A stretch of 46,780 bases of DNA from Gemella sp. (GCA_030529855.1 JAUMWC010000015.1:1-46780); one strand, 5' to 3'. Positions 24,476 to 33,529 are shown, numbered from the stretch's first letter. Made by a program: numbers and translations. The notes: generated by a model from the letters alone, not told the origin.

Positions 24476-24506
24476 AAAAACGAATTCACAAAGAATTCGT
24501 TTTTTA
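24476..24506 (+). terminator. Intrinsic terminator after the MFS gene
   Basis: A 12-bp stem (24476-24487 with 24493-24504) with a 5-base loop, then a T-run. Confidence 0.9.
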
Positions 24507-24530
24507 TTATTACATTTTTATAGATAAATA

Positions 24531-24539
24531 TGCTATAAT
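24531..24539 (+). promoter_or_regulatory. Extended -10 promoter of the serine hydrolase gene
   Basis: TGCTATAAT, an extended -10. The -35 is weak. Confidence 0.6.
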
Positions 24540-24578
24540 TCTAAAGATAATAATTTGTATTAAGAGAGCGAGTAAAAA

Positions 24579-25655
24579 ATGAAATTTTTAGCTAAAAGTT
24601 TATTAGCACTGATTGTATTAGGAGTTGGTGCGTATTTTGGGAAAATTCAATATGATAATTATAAAGATAAACTAACTGTAAGTAAATTTATAGAAGTTGC
24701 TGCAAAGTCTAATAAAGAACAAGTTTCTGAGACAACAAGTCAAGCTACAACAACAGAAATAACAACAAAATCAAAAGAAGCTAAAGAGAAAGTGATGAAA
24801 GAAGAAACAGCAGTGATGTCTTCTTATGGATTATATTACGATTATGCAAATCTATCACTTCAAGATGTTGTTAAAGAATTTATGAAAGAACATGGTATTC
24901 AAGAAGGTCAAATTGCTATATCATATAAAGATTTGACAACAGGAGAATTAATTTCTTACAATGAAACTCAGCCAATGAGAGCAGGATCCACATATAAGTT
25001 GCCACTATCGATGCTTATAAAAGATAAGGTTGATGCAGGTGAATTATCGATGGATGAAAGATATGACATTACTAAATCAAGTTTTGAGTTGGCAAGTGAA
25101 CATGCAGCTTATGTTGGTCAATTCGGAGGAGCTATGAAAATATCTGATATGTGGGAATATGCTTTGGTATATTCAGAAAATACACCAGCCCATAAAATGA
25201 TAGAATTGATGGGGGGCTGGGAAAATGCATATGCTCAATATTCAAAATTTGGAACATCGAGCAGTACAGAAGTACCAACGTTTAGTTTGGATATGAATAA
25301 TCAGATGAAAAGCAATAAAACAACAACAGATTATTATATTAAAGTTTTAGAACATCTTTACAATAATACTGATAAGTATTCAGAAATCACCAAATACCTA
25401 GAAGCAGCATTTCCGGATATGTATTATAGAAAGTATTTACCGAATTTAAGAATATTACATAAACCAGGTTTTTCAAGAGAAGCTATGAATGCATCTGTTG
25501 TTGTTTATGAGAAAAAACCATATGTAGCAGCTGTATATACTAGATACTTAGGTGGAATGGATGAAAATACAATTTTACAAAGTGGGGAAGCTGAATATCA
25601 ATTTGCCAAGTTAGCATATGTTATAAATCAATGGCACAGAGTGAATAAAAACTAA
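24579..25655 (+). CDS. Beta-lactamase-fold serine hydrolase, membrane-anchored
   Basis: A 358-aa protein with an N-terminal TM anchor (about 5-22), a Thr/Lys/Glu-rich stalk (about 45-85), then a class A beta-lactamase-like domain. The active-site motifs are STYK (Ser137 and Lys140), SEN (199-201) in place of SDN, and HKPG (Lys295-Gly297) in place of KTG/KSG. This makes it a penicillin-recognising-fold protein of the kind annotated as class A beta-lactamase-related hydrolase in Gram-positive cocci. Resistance activity is not implied; a wall-related peptidase is equally likely. It is monocistronic. Confidence 0.85.
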   Translation: MKFLAKSLLALIVLGVGAYFGKIQYDNYKDKLTVSKFIEVAAKSNKEQVSETTSQATTTEITTKSKEAKEKVMKEETAVMSSYGLYYDYANLSLQDVVKEFMKEHGIQEGQIAISYKDLTTGELISYNETQPMRAGSTYKLPLSMLIKDKVDAGELSMDERYDITKSSFELASEHAAYVGQFGGAMKISDMWEYALVYSENTPAHKMIELMGGWENAYAQYSKFGTSSSTEVPTFSLDMNNQMKSNKTTTDYYIKVLEHLYNNTDKYSEITKYLEAAFPDMYYRKYLPNLRILHKPGFSREAMNASVVVYEKKPYVAAVYTRYLGGMDENTILQSGEAEYQFAKLAYVINQWHRVNKN

Positions 25656-25664
25656 GTACACATT

Positions 25665-25696
25665 AAGCAAGGAATTTAAGTTCCTTGCTTTTTTAT
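25665..25696 (+). terminator. Intrinsic terminator after the serine hydrolase gene
   Basis: A 10-bp stem (25665-25674 with 25681-25690) with a 6-base loop, then TTTTTT. Confidence 0.9.
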
Positions 25697-25724
25697 TTGC
25701 AAAATATATGAAAAGGCTTATAAT
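25697..25724 (+). promoter_or_regulatory. Promoter of the HD-domain gene
   Basis: TTGCAA (25697-25702), a 16-base spacer, then TATAAT (25719-25724). Confidence 0.7.
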
Positions 25725-25754
25725 GAAGAAAAGTAGGCAAAGGAGGAAACTAAT

Positions 25755-26975
25755 ATGGTTTTAGAAAAATTGTCGGAAAGAAAAGTAATAAGAGATCCTA
25801 TACATGGTTATATCAATATAGAATATAAAGTTGTATGGGAAGCAATAGATTCAAAAGAATTTCAAAGATTGCGTAGAATAAAACAATTAGGTGGAGATTT
25901 TCAAGTATATCCATCAGCAGAACATACTCGATTTACCCATTCGCTGGGAGTTTATGAAATAGTAAGACGTATGGTTACAGAAATAGCATCTTTATCAGAA
26001 GAACTTAGTGAAAAAGATAAAGTTGCAGTTATGCTTGCAGGTTTACTACATGATGTAGGTCATGGACCATTTTCTCATTCATTTGAACAAGTTATAGGAT
26101 TTAATCATGAAGATTATACAGCTAAAATAATTTTAGGTGATACAGAATTAAATAAGATTTTGTTAAAAGTATCAAGAACGCTACCTAAAGAAGTAGTGAA
26201 TATAATTCAACACAAGCATACAAATGATTTATTAAATCAGATAGTATCTGCCCAGTTAGATGCAGATAGAATGGATTATTTATTAAGAGATGCTTATTAT
26301 TCAGCGACAAGTTATGGTAATTTTGATTTAGAAAGAATTTTAAGGACTCTAAGAGTTAGGGAACATGAAGACGGGAAAAAATATCTAGTAATAAAAGAGT
26401 CGGGTATACATAGTGTGGAAGACTATATTATGGCAAGGTATCAAATGTATTGGCAGGTTTATTATCACCCGGTAGCAAGAGCCTATGAAACTGTATTTAT
26501 AAAATTCTTCAATAGATTAAAAGATATTTATAAAGAAAATAAAAACTATTTTGAGGATTTACCGTATTTACTTCCTTTTTTTGAAAAAAGTGAAGTAAGT
26601 GAAGAAGAATACTTTAGATTAGATGAAGCGGCTATGCAATATTACTGGAGTCTAATAGAAAATAAAGAAGATAAGATTGCTGCAGACTTAGCTTCTAGAC
26701 TTTTAAACAGAGATTTATTTGAATATGTTGATTATTCAGAAGAAAAACTAGAAAAATTACAACAAGAATTAATTGATAAAGGGTATGATCCCAAGTATTA
26801 TCTAAGAAAAGAAAGCATTGCAGCAAGTACATATTCGCCATTTACAGGTCAGAATATACTAATAATAAGAAAAGATGGAACAATATTAGAATTAGAGAAA
26901 GCATCAACTATCGTTAATTCGATAACAAAAGGAGAGATAAAGAAAGAAGGAACTATATTCTTTCCTAAGATTTAA
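25755..26975 (+). CDS. HD-domain phosphohydrolase, YwfO-like (dNTPase-related)
   Basis: A 406-aa HD-superfamily metal phosphohydrolase. RDPIHGYI, then RLRRIKQLG, the first His ligand in FTHSLGV (His62), GLLHDVGHGPFSHSFE with His99-Asp100, and the late Asp in QLDADRMDYLLRDA are all in place. The family (B. subtilis YwfO, E. faecalis EF1143) includes dNTP triphosphohydrolases related to SAMHD1, so a dNTPase role is likely. Ribosome site AAAGGAGG, ATG 25755. It is a single gene with its own promoter and terminator. Confidence 0.9.
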   Translation: MVLEKLSERKVIRDPIHGYINIEYKVVWEAIDSKEFQRLRRIKQLGGDFQVYPSAEHTRFTHSLGVYEIVRRMVTEIASLSEELSEKDKVAVMLAGLLHDVGHGPFSHSFEQVIGFNHEDYTAKIILGDTELNKILLKVSRTLPKEVVNIIQHKHTNDLLNQIVSAQLDADRMDYLLRDAYYSATSYGNFDLERILRTLRVREHEDGKKYLVIKESGIHSVEDYIMARYQMYWQVYYHPVARAYETVFIKFFNRLKDIYKENKNYFEDLPYLLPFFEKSEVSEEEYFRLDEAAMQYYWSLIENKEDKIAADLASRLLNRDLFEYVDYSEEKLEKLQQELIDKGYDPKYYLRKESIAASTYSPFTGQNILIIRKDGTILELEKASTIVNSITKGEIKKEGTIFFPKI

Positions 26976-26997
26976 GACAGAGGAATCTGTCTTTTTT
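26974..26997 (+). terminator. Intrinsic terminator after the HD-domain gene
   Basis: An 8-bp stem (26974-26981 with 26986-26993) and a GGAA loop, then T. The stop codon overlaps the stem. Confidence 0.85.
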
Positions 26998-26999
26998 CA

Positions 27000-27047
27000 T
27001 TGTTTCAGAAAATGAAAAAAGCAAATGAAATATTTTTTCTGACAATT
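27000..27047 (+). promoter_or_regulatory. Two CodY-box-like sequences upstream of brnQ
   Basis: Relative to AATTTTCWGAAAATT, the sequence at 27033-27047 matches 12 of 15 bases and that at 27000-27014 matches 11 of 15. Both lie upstream of the promoter of a branched-chain amino acid carrier, a classical CodY target. Confidence 0.35.
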
Positions 27048-27070
27048 CGAAAATAAATTCAAAAAAAGTA

Positions 27071-27099
27071 TTGACTTTTATGTAAAATTATATTATTCT
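27071..27099 (+). promoter_or_regulatory. Promoter of brnQ
   Basis: TTGACT (27071-27076), a 17-base spacer, then TATTCT (27094-27099). Confidence 0.6.
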
Positions 27100-27167
27100 A
27101 TTATTTATAAATTTTATTTTATGCATTTATACAATTAAATATTACAGAGAATGATTAGGAGGACATT

Positions 27168-28526
27168 ATGTCAAAACTATTTAAAAATCCCTATGTAGCA
27201 ATAGGGTTAATGCTTTTCGCTCTATTCTTTGGAGCAGGAAACCTGATCTTCCCAGCATTTTTAGGGGCATATTCAGGTACTAATGTATGGTTAGCGATAC
27301 TAGGATTTTGTATCACAGGGGTAACTCTTCCATTATTAGGAATTGCAGCAGTTGCCAAATCAGGAAAATCAGACGTTGCTGAATTCGCAGGTCAAGTATC
27401 TAAAAAATATGGAATCTTCTTCGCAGTAGCTTTATACTTAGCGATTGGTCCATTATTTGCGATTCCACGTACTGGAGCAACTTCTTATGACATCGGGATT
27501 GCACCACTTTTTGGTGAATCATTAGCAGTTAAAGTTGCTTATGCAGCATTATTCTTCGGATTAACTTACTTCTTAGCAGTTAACCCAGGAAAAGTTGTTG
27601 ATCGTGTAGGTAAAGTATTAACACCTGCTTTAATAGCTGTAATTGTTATTTTAGTAGGAGCTTCATTTGTAAAAGGTGGAGAATATGGAACTGCACTTAA
27701 CGCAGGAAAAGGTGCAGGAAATGCATTTGCAGATTCACCATTCGTAGCTGGATTAATCCAAGGATATGGAACAATGGATGCATTAGCATCATTAGCATTT
27801 GCGATTATCGTAATTAATGCAGTTAAAGCGGTAGGAGTTAAGAAAAATGCAGAAATAGCATCAGCTACATTAAAATCAGGATTAATCGCAGTGGTATTAC
27901 TAGCTTTAGTATATGTATTCGTAGCTAGAATTGGAGCTATATCTCAACACTTATTCACAGTAGATGCAGGAGCTTTAACTCACGCAGGAAAAGCTGTTGA
28001 ATCTGGTGGAGTGGTACTAGCGTTAACATCGTCACACTTCTTAGGTTCATTAGGACAAGCGGTCTTAGCAGCAGTTGTTATCTTAGCATGTTTAACTACT
28101 TCAACAGGATTAGTAATTGCATGTTCTGAATACTTCAACAAATTAGTACCATCAGTGTCTTACAAAGTATGGGCGCCAGTATTCACGGCAGTATCTACTT
28201 TATTATACTTCGGTGGATTATCAGAAATCATCAAGTGGTCAGTACCAGTACTTATGTTACTTTACCCACTAACAGTTGCATTAATCGCATTAACATTTGT
28301 AACTAAGAAAAAAGCTGTATTCGTATTTACAACAGTATTTACTTTAGTACCAGCTTTATATGATGGAGTTTCAACATTCGCAGCTATGACTGAGTGGTTT
28401 ACAGTTTCTGAAGGAGTAACTAACTTCTTTGCTAATTTACCATTAGGAGCTTACTCATTATCGTGGGTAGTGTTCGCAGTAGCTGGGTACGTTGTAGGAT
28501 TAGTTTACACAGCAGTTAAAAAATAA
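27168..28526 (+). CDS. brnQ: Branched-chain amino acid carrier BrnQ (LIVCS family)
   Basis: A 452-aa, 12-TM cation-coupled transporter for Leu, Ile and Val. The N-terminal LMLFALFFGAGNLIFPAFLG and AIGPLFAIPRTGATSYDIGI are signature BrnQ motifs. Later GYGTMDALASLAFAIIVINAVK and CLTTSTGLVIACSEYF also match. The Shine-Dalgarno is TTAGGAGG. The gene is monocistronic, with a strong terminator and possible CodY boxes upstream. Codons such as TTC, ATC and GGA dominate, suggesting high expression. Confidence 0.96.
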   Translation: MSKLFKNPYVAIGLMLFALFFGAGNLIFPAFLGAYSGTNVWLAILGFCITGVTLPLLGIAAVAKSGKSDVAEFAGQVSKKYGIFFAVALYLAIGPLFAIPRTGATSYDIGIAPLFGESLAVKVAYAALFFGLTYFLAVNPGKVVDRVGKVLTPALIAVIVILVGASFVKGGEYGTALNAGKGAGNAFADSPFVAGLIQGYGTMDALASLAFAIIVINAVKAVGVKKNAEIASATLKSGLIAVVLLALVYVFVARIGAISQHLFTVDAGALTHAGKAVESGGVVLALTSSHFLGSLGQAVLAAVVILACLTTSTGLVIACSEYFNKLVPSVSYKVWAPVFTAVSTLLYFGGLSEIIKWSVPVLMLLYPLTVALIALTFVTKKKAVFVFTTVFTLVPALYDGVSTFAAMTEWFTVSEGVTNFFANLPLGAYSLSWVVFAVAGYVVGLVYTAVKK

Positions 28527-28535
28527 TAAATTTTT

Positions 28536-28565
28536 AAGACTTGGTTTTGTACCAAGTCTTTTTTG
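28536..28565 (+). terminator. Intrinsic terminator after brnQ
   Basis: A 10-bp stem (28536-28545 with 28551-28560), then TTTTT. Confidence 0.9.
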
Positions 28566-28579
28566 TGCGAAAAACAAAG

Positions 28580-28611
28580 AAAGAACCAGAGAAAATTTTC
28601 TCTGGTTCTTT
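28580..28611. terminator. Large palindromic terminator for the convergent minus-strand gene
   Basis: A 32-base near-perfect palindrome (28580-28591 with 28600-28611, AAAATTTT centre) lies directly before the minus-strand stop codon. Confidence 0.85.
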
Positions 28612-28616
28612 AACTT

Positions 28617-29192
28617 TTATTTTTTAGTTTTTATTTCTTCTATTTTAGTTTTTGTTTCATTTAATTTTTCTTTTGTAGTAGTAGAAAAATTAGAAATTTT
28701 TTCAGCTGTTTTACTGTCAGCTAATTCTGTTTTTATTTCTTGAGTTCTATCTTTGATTTTTGCTAAAGAATCCTGTAAGTTAGCTTTGTAGTTAGCAACA
28801 AGAGGAGAAACTTCTTCTTTAAGTACTTTACTTGCATCACTTACTTTAGTTCCTAATTCTGCACCTTTTTCTTTTAATTGAGCAAAGTTTTCTCGCACAT
28901 TAGCTCTATCATTTAATAGTTGTCTACCATAGTGTAGTGGTCCTTCGGAATCAGAAGAGATATTATCAAGACCAGTTTGTACTAGTTTGTTTACATCGTT
29001 TTTTACGTATTCTAATGAAGAAGCAGCTCCATTTTTTTGAGCATAGTTTACTAGAAATTGTGAATATTGCACAGTTTGGTCTAATTTTTCTTTTACTATT
29101 TCTTTGTGTTCGTTAATTTTTTCAGGTTTATCCATATAGTATTTAGCTGTAAGAGCTCCAAGCCCTGCTAATAATAGGTGTCTTAATTTCAT
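28617..29192 (-). CDS. Membrane-anchored coiled-coil protein (YtxH-like), unknown function
   Basis: A 191-aa protein. A short hydrophobic N-terminus (LLLAGLGALTAKYYM) is followed by long charged helices rich in Lys, Glu and Ala. Repeats such as EKLNETKTKIEEIKTKK suggest an extended coiled coil. This resembles YtxH/general-stress-type envelope proteins, but the match is by character only. The start is the ATG at 29192, six bases after GTGAGG; an in-frame GTG overlaps that Shine-Dalgarno. Its -10, TGCTATAAT on the minus strand (29223-29231), is extended and clear. Confidence 0.75.
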   Translation of the reverse strand: MKLRHLLLAGLGALTAKYYMDKPEKINEHKEIVKEKLDQTVQYSQFLVNYAQKNGAASSLEYVKNDVNKLVQTGLDNISSDSEGPLHYGRQLLNDRANVRENFAQLKEKGAELGTKVSDASKVLKEEVSPLVANYKANLQDSLAKIKDRTQEIKTELADSKTAEKISNFSTTTKEKLNETKTKIEEIKTKK

Positions 29193-29222
29193 ATTTATCC
29201 TCACTTAATATTATTTAATTAT

Positions 29223-29231
29223 ATTATAGCA
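29223..29231 (-). promoter_or_regulatory. Extended -10 promoter of the coiled-coil protein gene
   Basis: On the minus strand, TGC-TATAAT. The -35 is weak. Confidence 0.6.
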
Positions 29232-29483
29232 TATTAATATTATATAGTGATTTCTAAAGTATTACTGGAGTGTTAAAATAAAGTGAATGTAGGATGAATG
29301 GGTGTTTCGCTAAAACTCAATATATTTAGAAAAATTATTAAGAGTGTATGGTGTAAATTCTTTTATAAGAGACGTATGTAATTTTCTTTTGAATAAGGCT
29401 AAAAATTGTAAAGTGTATAAGTGCTAATATAGTGTTAAAATTAAATAGTAAACCCTTTTTCTTTTTTTTAGAAAAAGAGTGTA

Positions 29484-29512
29484 TTAATTTTTATGTGAAC
29501 GCATACTATAAT
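29484..29512 (+). promoter_or_regulatory. Promoter of the sorbitol operon
   Basis: TTAATT (29484-29489), a 17-base spacer, then TATAAT (29507-29512). The cre-like box fills the spacer. Confidence 0.6.
29493..29507 (+). promoter_or_regulatory. cre-like box in the sorbitol operon promoter
   Basis: ATGTGAACGCATACT matches WTGNAANCGNWNNCW with one mismatch (G for A at position 5). It lies between -35 and -10, so CcpA binding would block RNA polymerase. Confidence 0.55.
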
Positions 29513-29531
29513 AAACATAGGTGGTGATAGA

Positions 29532-31439
29532 ATGGAAATATTTAATGATGAAAATCGTTCTTTGAAAATTTTAAATATGTTAGAAGAAAGTTCTGGGATA
29601 AATGAAAAGAAAATGTCTGATAATTTACGAGTAAGTTTAAAAACCTTACAGAATGATATTAAATTACTTAATTCTAATTTCAAAGATAGTGCATATATAA
29701 AATTAGAGAATCAAAAGTATAGTTTATATATTAGTAAATTAGAAGACTATCTTAAAATAAAAGAACAATCTTACAAAGTATATACTAGTTTTGATTCAAC
29801 AAGAGTTAGATTGGTATATATATTTAAACGTTTAATTGAACAAGGAAGCCCGTACTTAATAGATGATTTAGCTTTTGAAATGAATATTTCTAGAACCACG
29901 CTAAATAGTGATTTAAAAAAGTTAAAATCAATTCTAGAAACATATGATTTAAGAATCTTGGGGAAACCTAATACTGGAATTTTTATAGATGGTGAAGAGA
30001 AAAATATAAGATTTTTTATTAAAGAACATGTATACAATTATATTTACAATACAGATATTTTTGATTATGTAGACAATGAAAAATTTGATGAATTAATAAA
30101 GAAATATTCTATAGCACCTCAAATTAAAGGGGAATTCTTAAAATATTTAACTATATCAGTTGATAGGTATGCTAATGAATGTTATCTGAATTTTCCTGAA
30201 GGACATTACAAAGAGTTGTTAGACTTTTATTCTAGTAACTTTGTGTCAGAAGTAGTTGACTATATTTCTTCTAAATATGAAATTACATTAAATGAGGATG
30301 AATTTAAGTTTATAAATATATCTTTTGCAACGATGAGATTACCTACTGAAATAAATTTAATAAGTACAAATGTAGAATTATTGGATGAGTATAAAGATTT
30401 GGTAATCAAAATACTTGATAGAATACATTATGAATATGGAATAAATGTAAATATTTCAGAAATTCAAAAAGAATTTATATATCACATATACTTTTTGATG
30501 CAAAGATTAAAGTATGGAGTTAGATATATAAACATTATGAAAGATCAAATTAAAGAGAAGTATTACATGTCTTATAAAATCAGTAAGACAGCAGCAAAAG
30601 TAATATACGATGAATTTTCTTGGGAAATTAGTGAAGATGAACTATGTTATCTAGCTATGTATTTTGAAACATTTTTCTCGAATATAGGAAAGAGTAATTT
30701 TGTAAAAGTTGCTCTCGCGACAGATGCAGGACCTGCATTTAAAGAATTAATGCTGAAAGATTTATCTAGTATAAAGGAAGTTTCAAAAGTAGATGTATTT
30801 AATTCTGAACATCACATAGAAACATCTGCGTATGATTTTATAGTATCCACCGTAAAAAAAGAGTATTCAGCAGATATTCCAGTGATAAATCAAGGGGAAT
30901 TATTAGATAAAGAGTATATTATAAAAGAGATAAATCTTTTAAAATATATTAAAAAGATGACAGTACCTACAATAAAAGGAATGTCTTCTGTTGTCTTAAG
31001 TTCTATTAATAGAAATAATTTCTTTTTATTGGATTCAGAAAAGACATATTCAGATAATTTGGAATTTATGATTAGTGAATTGACTGATAAAGAAATAGTT
31101 GATGAAAAATTTTTGCGTAGGATACAAGAAAGAGAAAAACAATCTTCTACATTGTTTTCAGAAAATATAGCAGTTCCACATACAATTAATAAAGTAGGAA
31201 ATGGATTGAAAATAATATTAGGACTTAGTAAAAATGGATTTGTAGATAATAAAGAACTAAAGATTATATTTTTAGTTGCAGTTGATGAAACTGATGATAA
31301 TGATTTGTTATTAACAAAAACATATGAAGAACTAATTTCTATAATAAAAGAAGAAGGTCTGGTTGAGAATATATCAAAATTAGAAAATTATGATGACTTA
31401 ATACAATATTTTATTAAAAATACTAGTTTGTATAGATAG
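29532..31439 (+). CDS. gutR: PRD-containing transcriptional activator of the sorbitol operon (GutR/MtlR-like, BglG family)
   Basis: A 635-aa regulator. It has two N-terminal helix-turn-helix domains (around 15-40 and 95-125, with MNISRTTLNSDLKKLK), two PTS regulation domains (about 190-400), a region like EIIB (about 410-500), and a C-terminal EIIA-type domain with SENIAVPHT carrying the likely phospho-His550. Such regulators are phosphorylated by the PTS and activate their sugar operon. It heads the operon, 11 bases before gutM, with Shine-Dalgarno GGTGGTG. Its own cre-like box suggests catabolite control of the whole unit. Confidence 0.88.
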   Translation: MEIFNDENRSLKILNMLEESSGINEKKMSDNLRVSLKTLQNDIKLLNSNFKDSAYIKLENQKYSLYISKLEDYLKIKEQSYKVYTSFDSTRVRLVYIFKRLIEQGSPYLIDDLAFEMNISRTTLNSDLKKLKSILETYDLRILGKPNTGIFIDGEEKNIRFFIKEHVYNYIYNTDIFDYVDNEKFDELIKKYSIAPQIKGEFLKYLTISVDRYANECYLNFPEGHYKELLDFYSSNFVSEVVDYISSKYEITLNEDEFKFINISFATMRLPTEINLISTNVELLDEYKDLVIKILDRIHYEYGINVNISEIQKEFIYHIYFLMQRLKYGVRYINIMKDQIKEKYYMSYKISKTAAKVIYDEFSWEISEDELCYLAMYFETFFSNIGKSNFVKVALATDAGPAFKELMLKDLSSIKEVSKVDVFNSEHHIETSAYDFIVSTVKKEYSADIPVINQGELLDKEYIIKEINLLKYIKKMTVPTIKGMSSVVLSSINRNNFFLLDSEKTYSDNLEFMISELTDKEIVDEKFLRRIQEREKQSSTLFSENIAVPHTINKVGNGLKIILGLSKNGFVDNKELKIIFLVAVDETDDNDLLLTKTYEELISIIKEEGLVENISKLENYDDLIQYFIKNTSLYR

Positions 31440-31450
31440 GAGGAAATAAT

Positions 31451-31897
31451 ATGAACATTGTTGTATTAGGAATATTGTTTATAGCAGCCTTTATATTACA
31501 ATATATACTTTCTCATGCTCAAATAAAGAGTTTTAATAAGTCTTATACATATATGAGACGCTTGGGGAGAGTAGTTATAGGACGTAAAAAAGGTGCAGCT
31601 AGAGCAGGAGCTATAGTTTTACTTGCTATAGATAAAGATAATAAAGTAATTGAAGGGAAAGCAATGCAAGGGATAACAGTTATTGCAAGATTTAAAGAAT
31701 TTAATTACTTTAATGGTTTAGATGTAGCGACAATAACAGAGAGCGATTGTAAGGCTGTGAGATTATCAAAATCTCTTACTATGGCAACTTTAGATGGAGT
31801 ATATAACTTTAAGACAATTATGGCTGGTGGTCAGATTGAGCAACCAGATAGTTTGTTTGGAAAAGTATCAAAAAAATTAAGGTTAAGTAAAGCATAA
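31451..31897 (+). CDS. gutM: Glucitol operon activator protein GutM
   Basis: A 148-aa protein with one N-terminal TM helix (about 3-20). It then has IKSFNKSYTYMRRLGRVVIGRKKGAARAG and GAIVLLAIDKDNKV, typical of GutM/SrlM. In E. coli GutM stimulates the glucitol operon; how it works is unclear. It sits between the PRD activator and EIIC, as is usual for Gram-positive sorbitol operons. The ribosome site is TAGGAGG. Confidence 0.9.
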   Translation: MNIVVLGILFIAAFILQYILSHAQIKSFNKSYTYMRRLGRVVIGRKKGAARAGAIVLLAIDKDNKVIEGKAMQGITVIARFKEFNYFNGLDVATITESDCKAVRLSKSLTMATLDGVYNFKTIMAGGQIEQPDSLFGKVSKKLRLSKA

Positions 31898-31929
31898 AAA
31901 AATAAATAAATTAAAGGAGGTAGCTAAAT

Positions 31930-32481
31930 ATGGACTTTATAGTAAATTTAGCATCAGGTTTTACAAAACTATTTGAAACAGGAGGAGAAGTATTTGTAAG
32001 TTGGGTTACAGGGATTATACCTAAAGTATTACTATTATTAGTATTTATGAATGCATTAATCGCATTTATTGGTCCACATAGAGTAGATGCTTTTGCTAAA
32101 TTCTGTTCAAAAAACGTAATATTAGCATATGGAGTACTTCCATTTGTATCAGCATTCATGTTAGCCAACCCAATGGCATTATCAATGGGGAAATTTTTAC
32201 CAGAAAGAATGAAGCCGTCTTACTATGCATCAGCATCATATCACTGTCACACTAACAGTGGGGTATTTCCACACATTAACGTAGGTGAAATCTTTATCTA
32301 CTTAGGTATCGCAAATGGTATTACTCAATTGGGGTTAGACGTAACTGATCTTGCTATACGTTACTTATTAGTGGGTCTACTAATGAACTTCTTTGCTGGA
32401 TGGGTTACTGATTTCACAACTAGAATGGTTGAGAAACAACAAAATATTAAATTAAAAACTGAATTGAAAAATGGACATTAA
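31930..32481 (+). CDS. srlA: PTS glucitol/sorbitol transporter subunit EIIC
   Basis: A 183-aa membrane subunit of the sorbitol phosphotransferase system, with about four to five TM helices. GPHRVDAFAKFCSKN, ANPMALSMGKFLPERMKPSYYASASYHCHTNSG and FPHINVGEIFIYLGIANG are family-defining. Together with the next two genes it forms the full IIC-IIB-IIA set, in which sorbitol is taken in as sorbitol-6-phosphate. The Shine-Dalgarno is AAAGGAGG. Confidence 0.96.
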   Translation: MDFIVNLASGFTKLFETGGEVFVSWVTGIIPKVLLLLVFMNALIAFIGPHRVDAFAKFCSKNVILAYGVLPFVSAFMLANPMALSMGKFLPERMKPSYYASASYHCHTNSGVFPHINVGEIFIYLGIANGITQLGLDVTDLAIRYLLVGLLMNFFAGWVTDFTTRMVEKQQNIKLKTELKNGH

Positions 32482-32502
32482 AAAATTTGGAGGAAAATTA
32501 AA

Positions 32503-33504
32503 ATGGCATACAACAGTATAACAATAAGAAAAGGTGCTGGTGGATTTGGGGGTCCACTAACAGTTACTCCGAGAGAAGGAAAAGATGTAGTTCTTTATAT
32601 AACTGGAGGAGGAGCAGAACCAGAAATCGTAGAGAAAATTGTTAAATTAACAGGAGCTAGAGCTGTTAATGGTTTTAAAACATCTGTAGCAGATGAAGAA
32701 ATATTCTTAGCAATTATTGATTGTGGAGGAACGTTAAGATGTGGTATCTACCCTCAAAAAAGAATTCCAACAATAAATATTATGCCTGTAGGTCCTAGTG
32801 GGCCATTAGCTAAATTCATTAAAGAAGATATCTATGTGTCGGCAGTAGGATTAGATGAGATAGAATTAGTTGAGGGAGAAGCAGTAGTTTCAACTGCTAC
32901 AGTAACTGAAGAAAAAAGAGAATTTAAATATAGTGCAGATAAAAAAGTATCACAAACATTAGCTGAAAATGCGAAATCTTCTATTATTCAAAAGATAGGT
33001 ATGGGAACAGGAAAAGTTGTACATACACTTTATCAATCAGCACGTGATGCGGTACAATCTATGATTACAACAATTTTACCATTTATGGCCTTTGTTGCGA
33101 TGTTAATTGGTATTATTCAAGGTTCAGGATTTGGAGATTGGTTTGCTAAATTACTTACACCACTAGCAGGGAATATTTATGGATTAGTTGCTTTAGGGTT
33201 CGTATGTTCAATCCCGTTACTTTCAGCGTTACTAGGACCTGGTGCTGTAATTGCACAAATTATTGGTACATTAATCGGTGTTGAAATTGGAAAAGGAACA
33301 ATTCCACCACAATTAGCTTTACCAGCTTTATTTGCGATAAATACACAATGTGCTTGTGACTTTATACCAGTAGGGTTAGGTCTAGCAGAAGCAGAACCAG
33401 AAACAGTAGAAGTAGGGGTAGTCTCAGTACTATACTCAAGATTTATTATAGGTGTACCGAGGGTTATTGTAGCTTGGTTAGCAAGTTTTGGTTTATACCA
33501 ATAA
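32503..33504 (+). CDS. srlE: PTS glucitol/sorbitol transporter subunit EIIB (EIIBC2)
   Basis: A 333-aa subunit. The cytosolic EIIB part (about 1-125) carries [19 protein letters not shown] with Cys74 as the likely phosphorylation site. A membrane part follows from about 185, with [39 protein letters not shown] and [21 protein letters not shown]. It is typical of SrlE in length and order. It lies 21 bases after EIIC with Shine-Dalgarno TGGAGG. Confidence 0.96.
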   Translation: MAYNSITIRKGAGGFGGPLTVTPREGKDVVLYITGGGAEPEIVEKIVKLTGARAVNGFKTSVADEEIFLAIIDCGGTLRCGIYPQKRIPTINIMPVGPSGPLAKFIKEDIYVSAVGLDEIELVEGEAVVSTATVTEEKREFKYSADKKVSQTLAENAKSSIIQKIGMGTGKVVHTLYQSARDAVQSMITTILPFMAFVAMLIGIIQGSGFGDWFAKLLTPLAGNIYGLVALGFVCSIPLLSALLGPGAVIAQIIGTLIGVEIGKGTIPPQLALPALFAINTQCACDFIPVGLGLAEAEPETVEVGVVSVLYSRFIIGVPRVIVAWLASFGLYQ

Positions 33505-33529
33505 AATAAAATTTCGAGGAGAATAGGAT

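Larger units (their letters stand above)
29193..29531. other. 339-base intergenic region between divergent genes
   Basis: It holds the minus-strand promoter (29223-29231), an 11-base direct repeat AGTGTTAAAAT at 29269-29279 and 29431-29441, a possible upstream promoter TTGTAA-16-TATAGT (29406-29433), and a CTTTTTC/GAAAAAG hairpin (29455-29477). The sorbitol operon promoter with its cre-like box is at 29484-29512. No ORF is credible in it. Confidence 0.7.
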
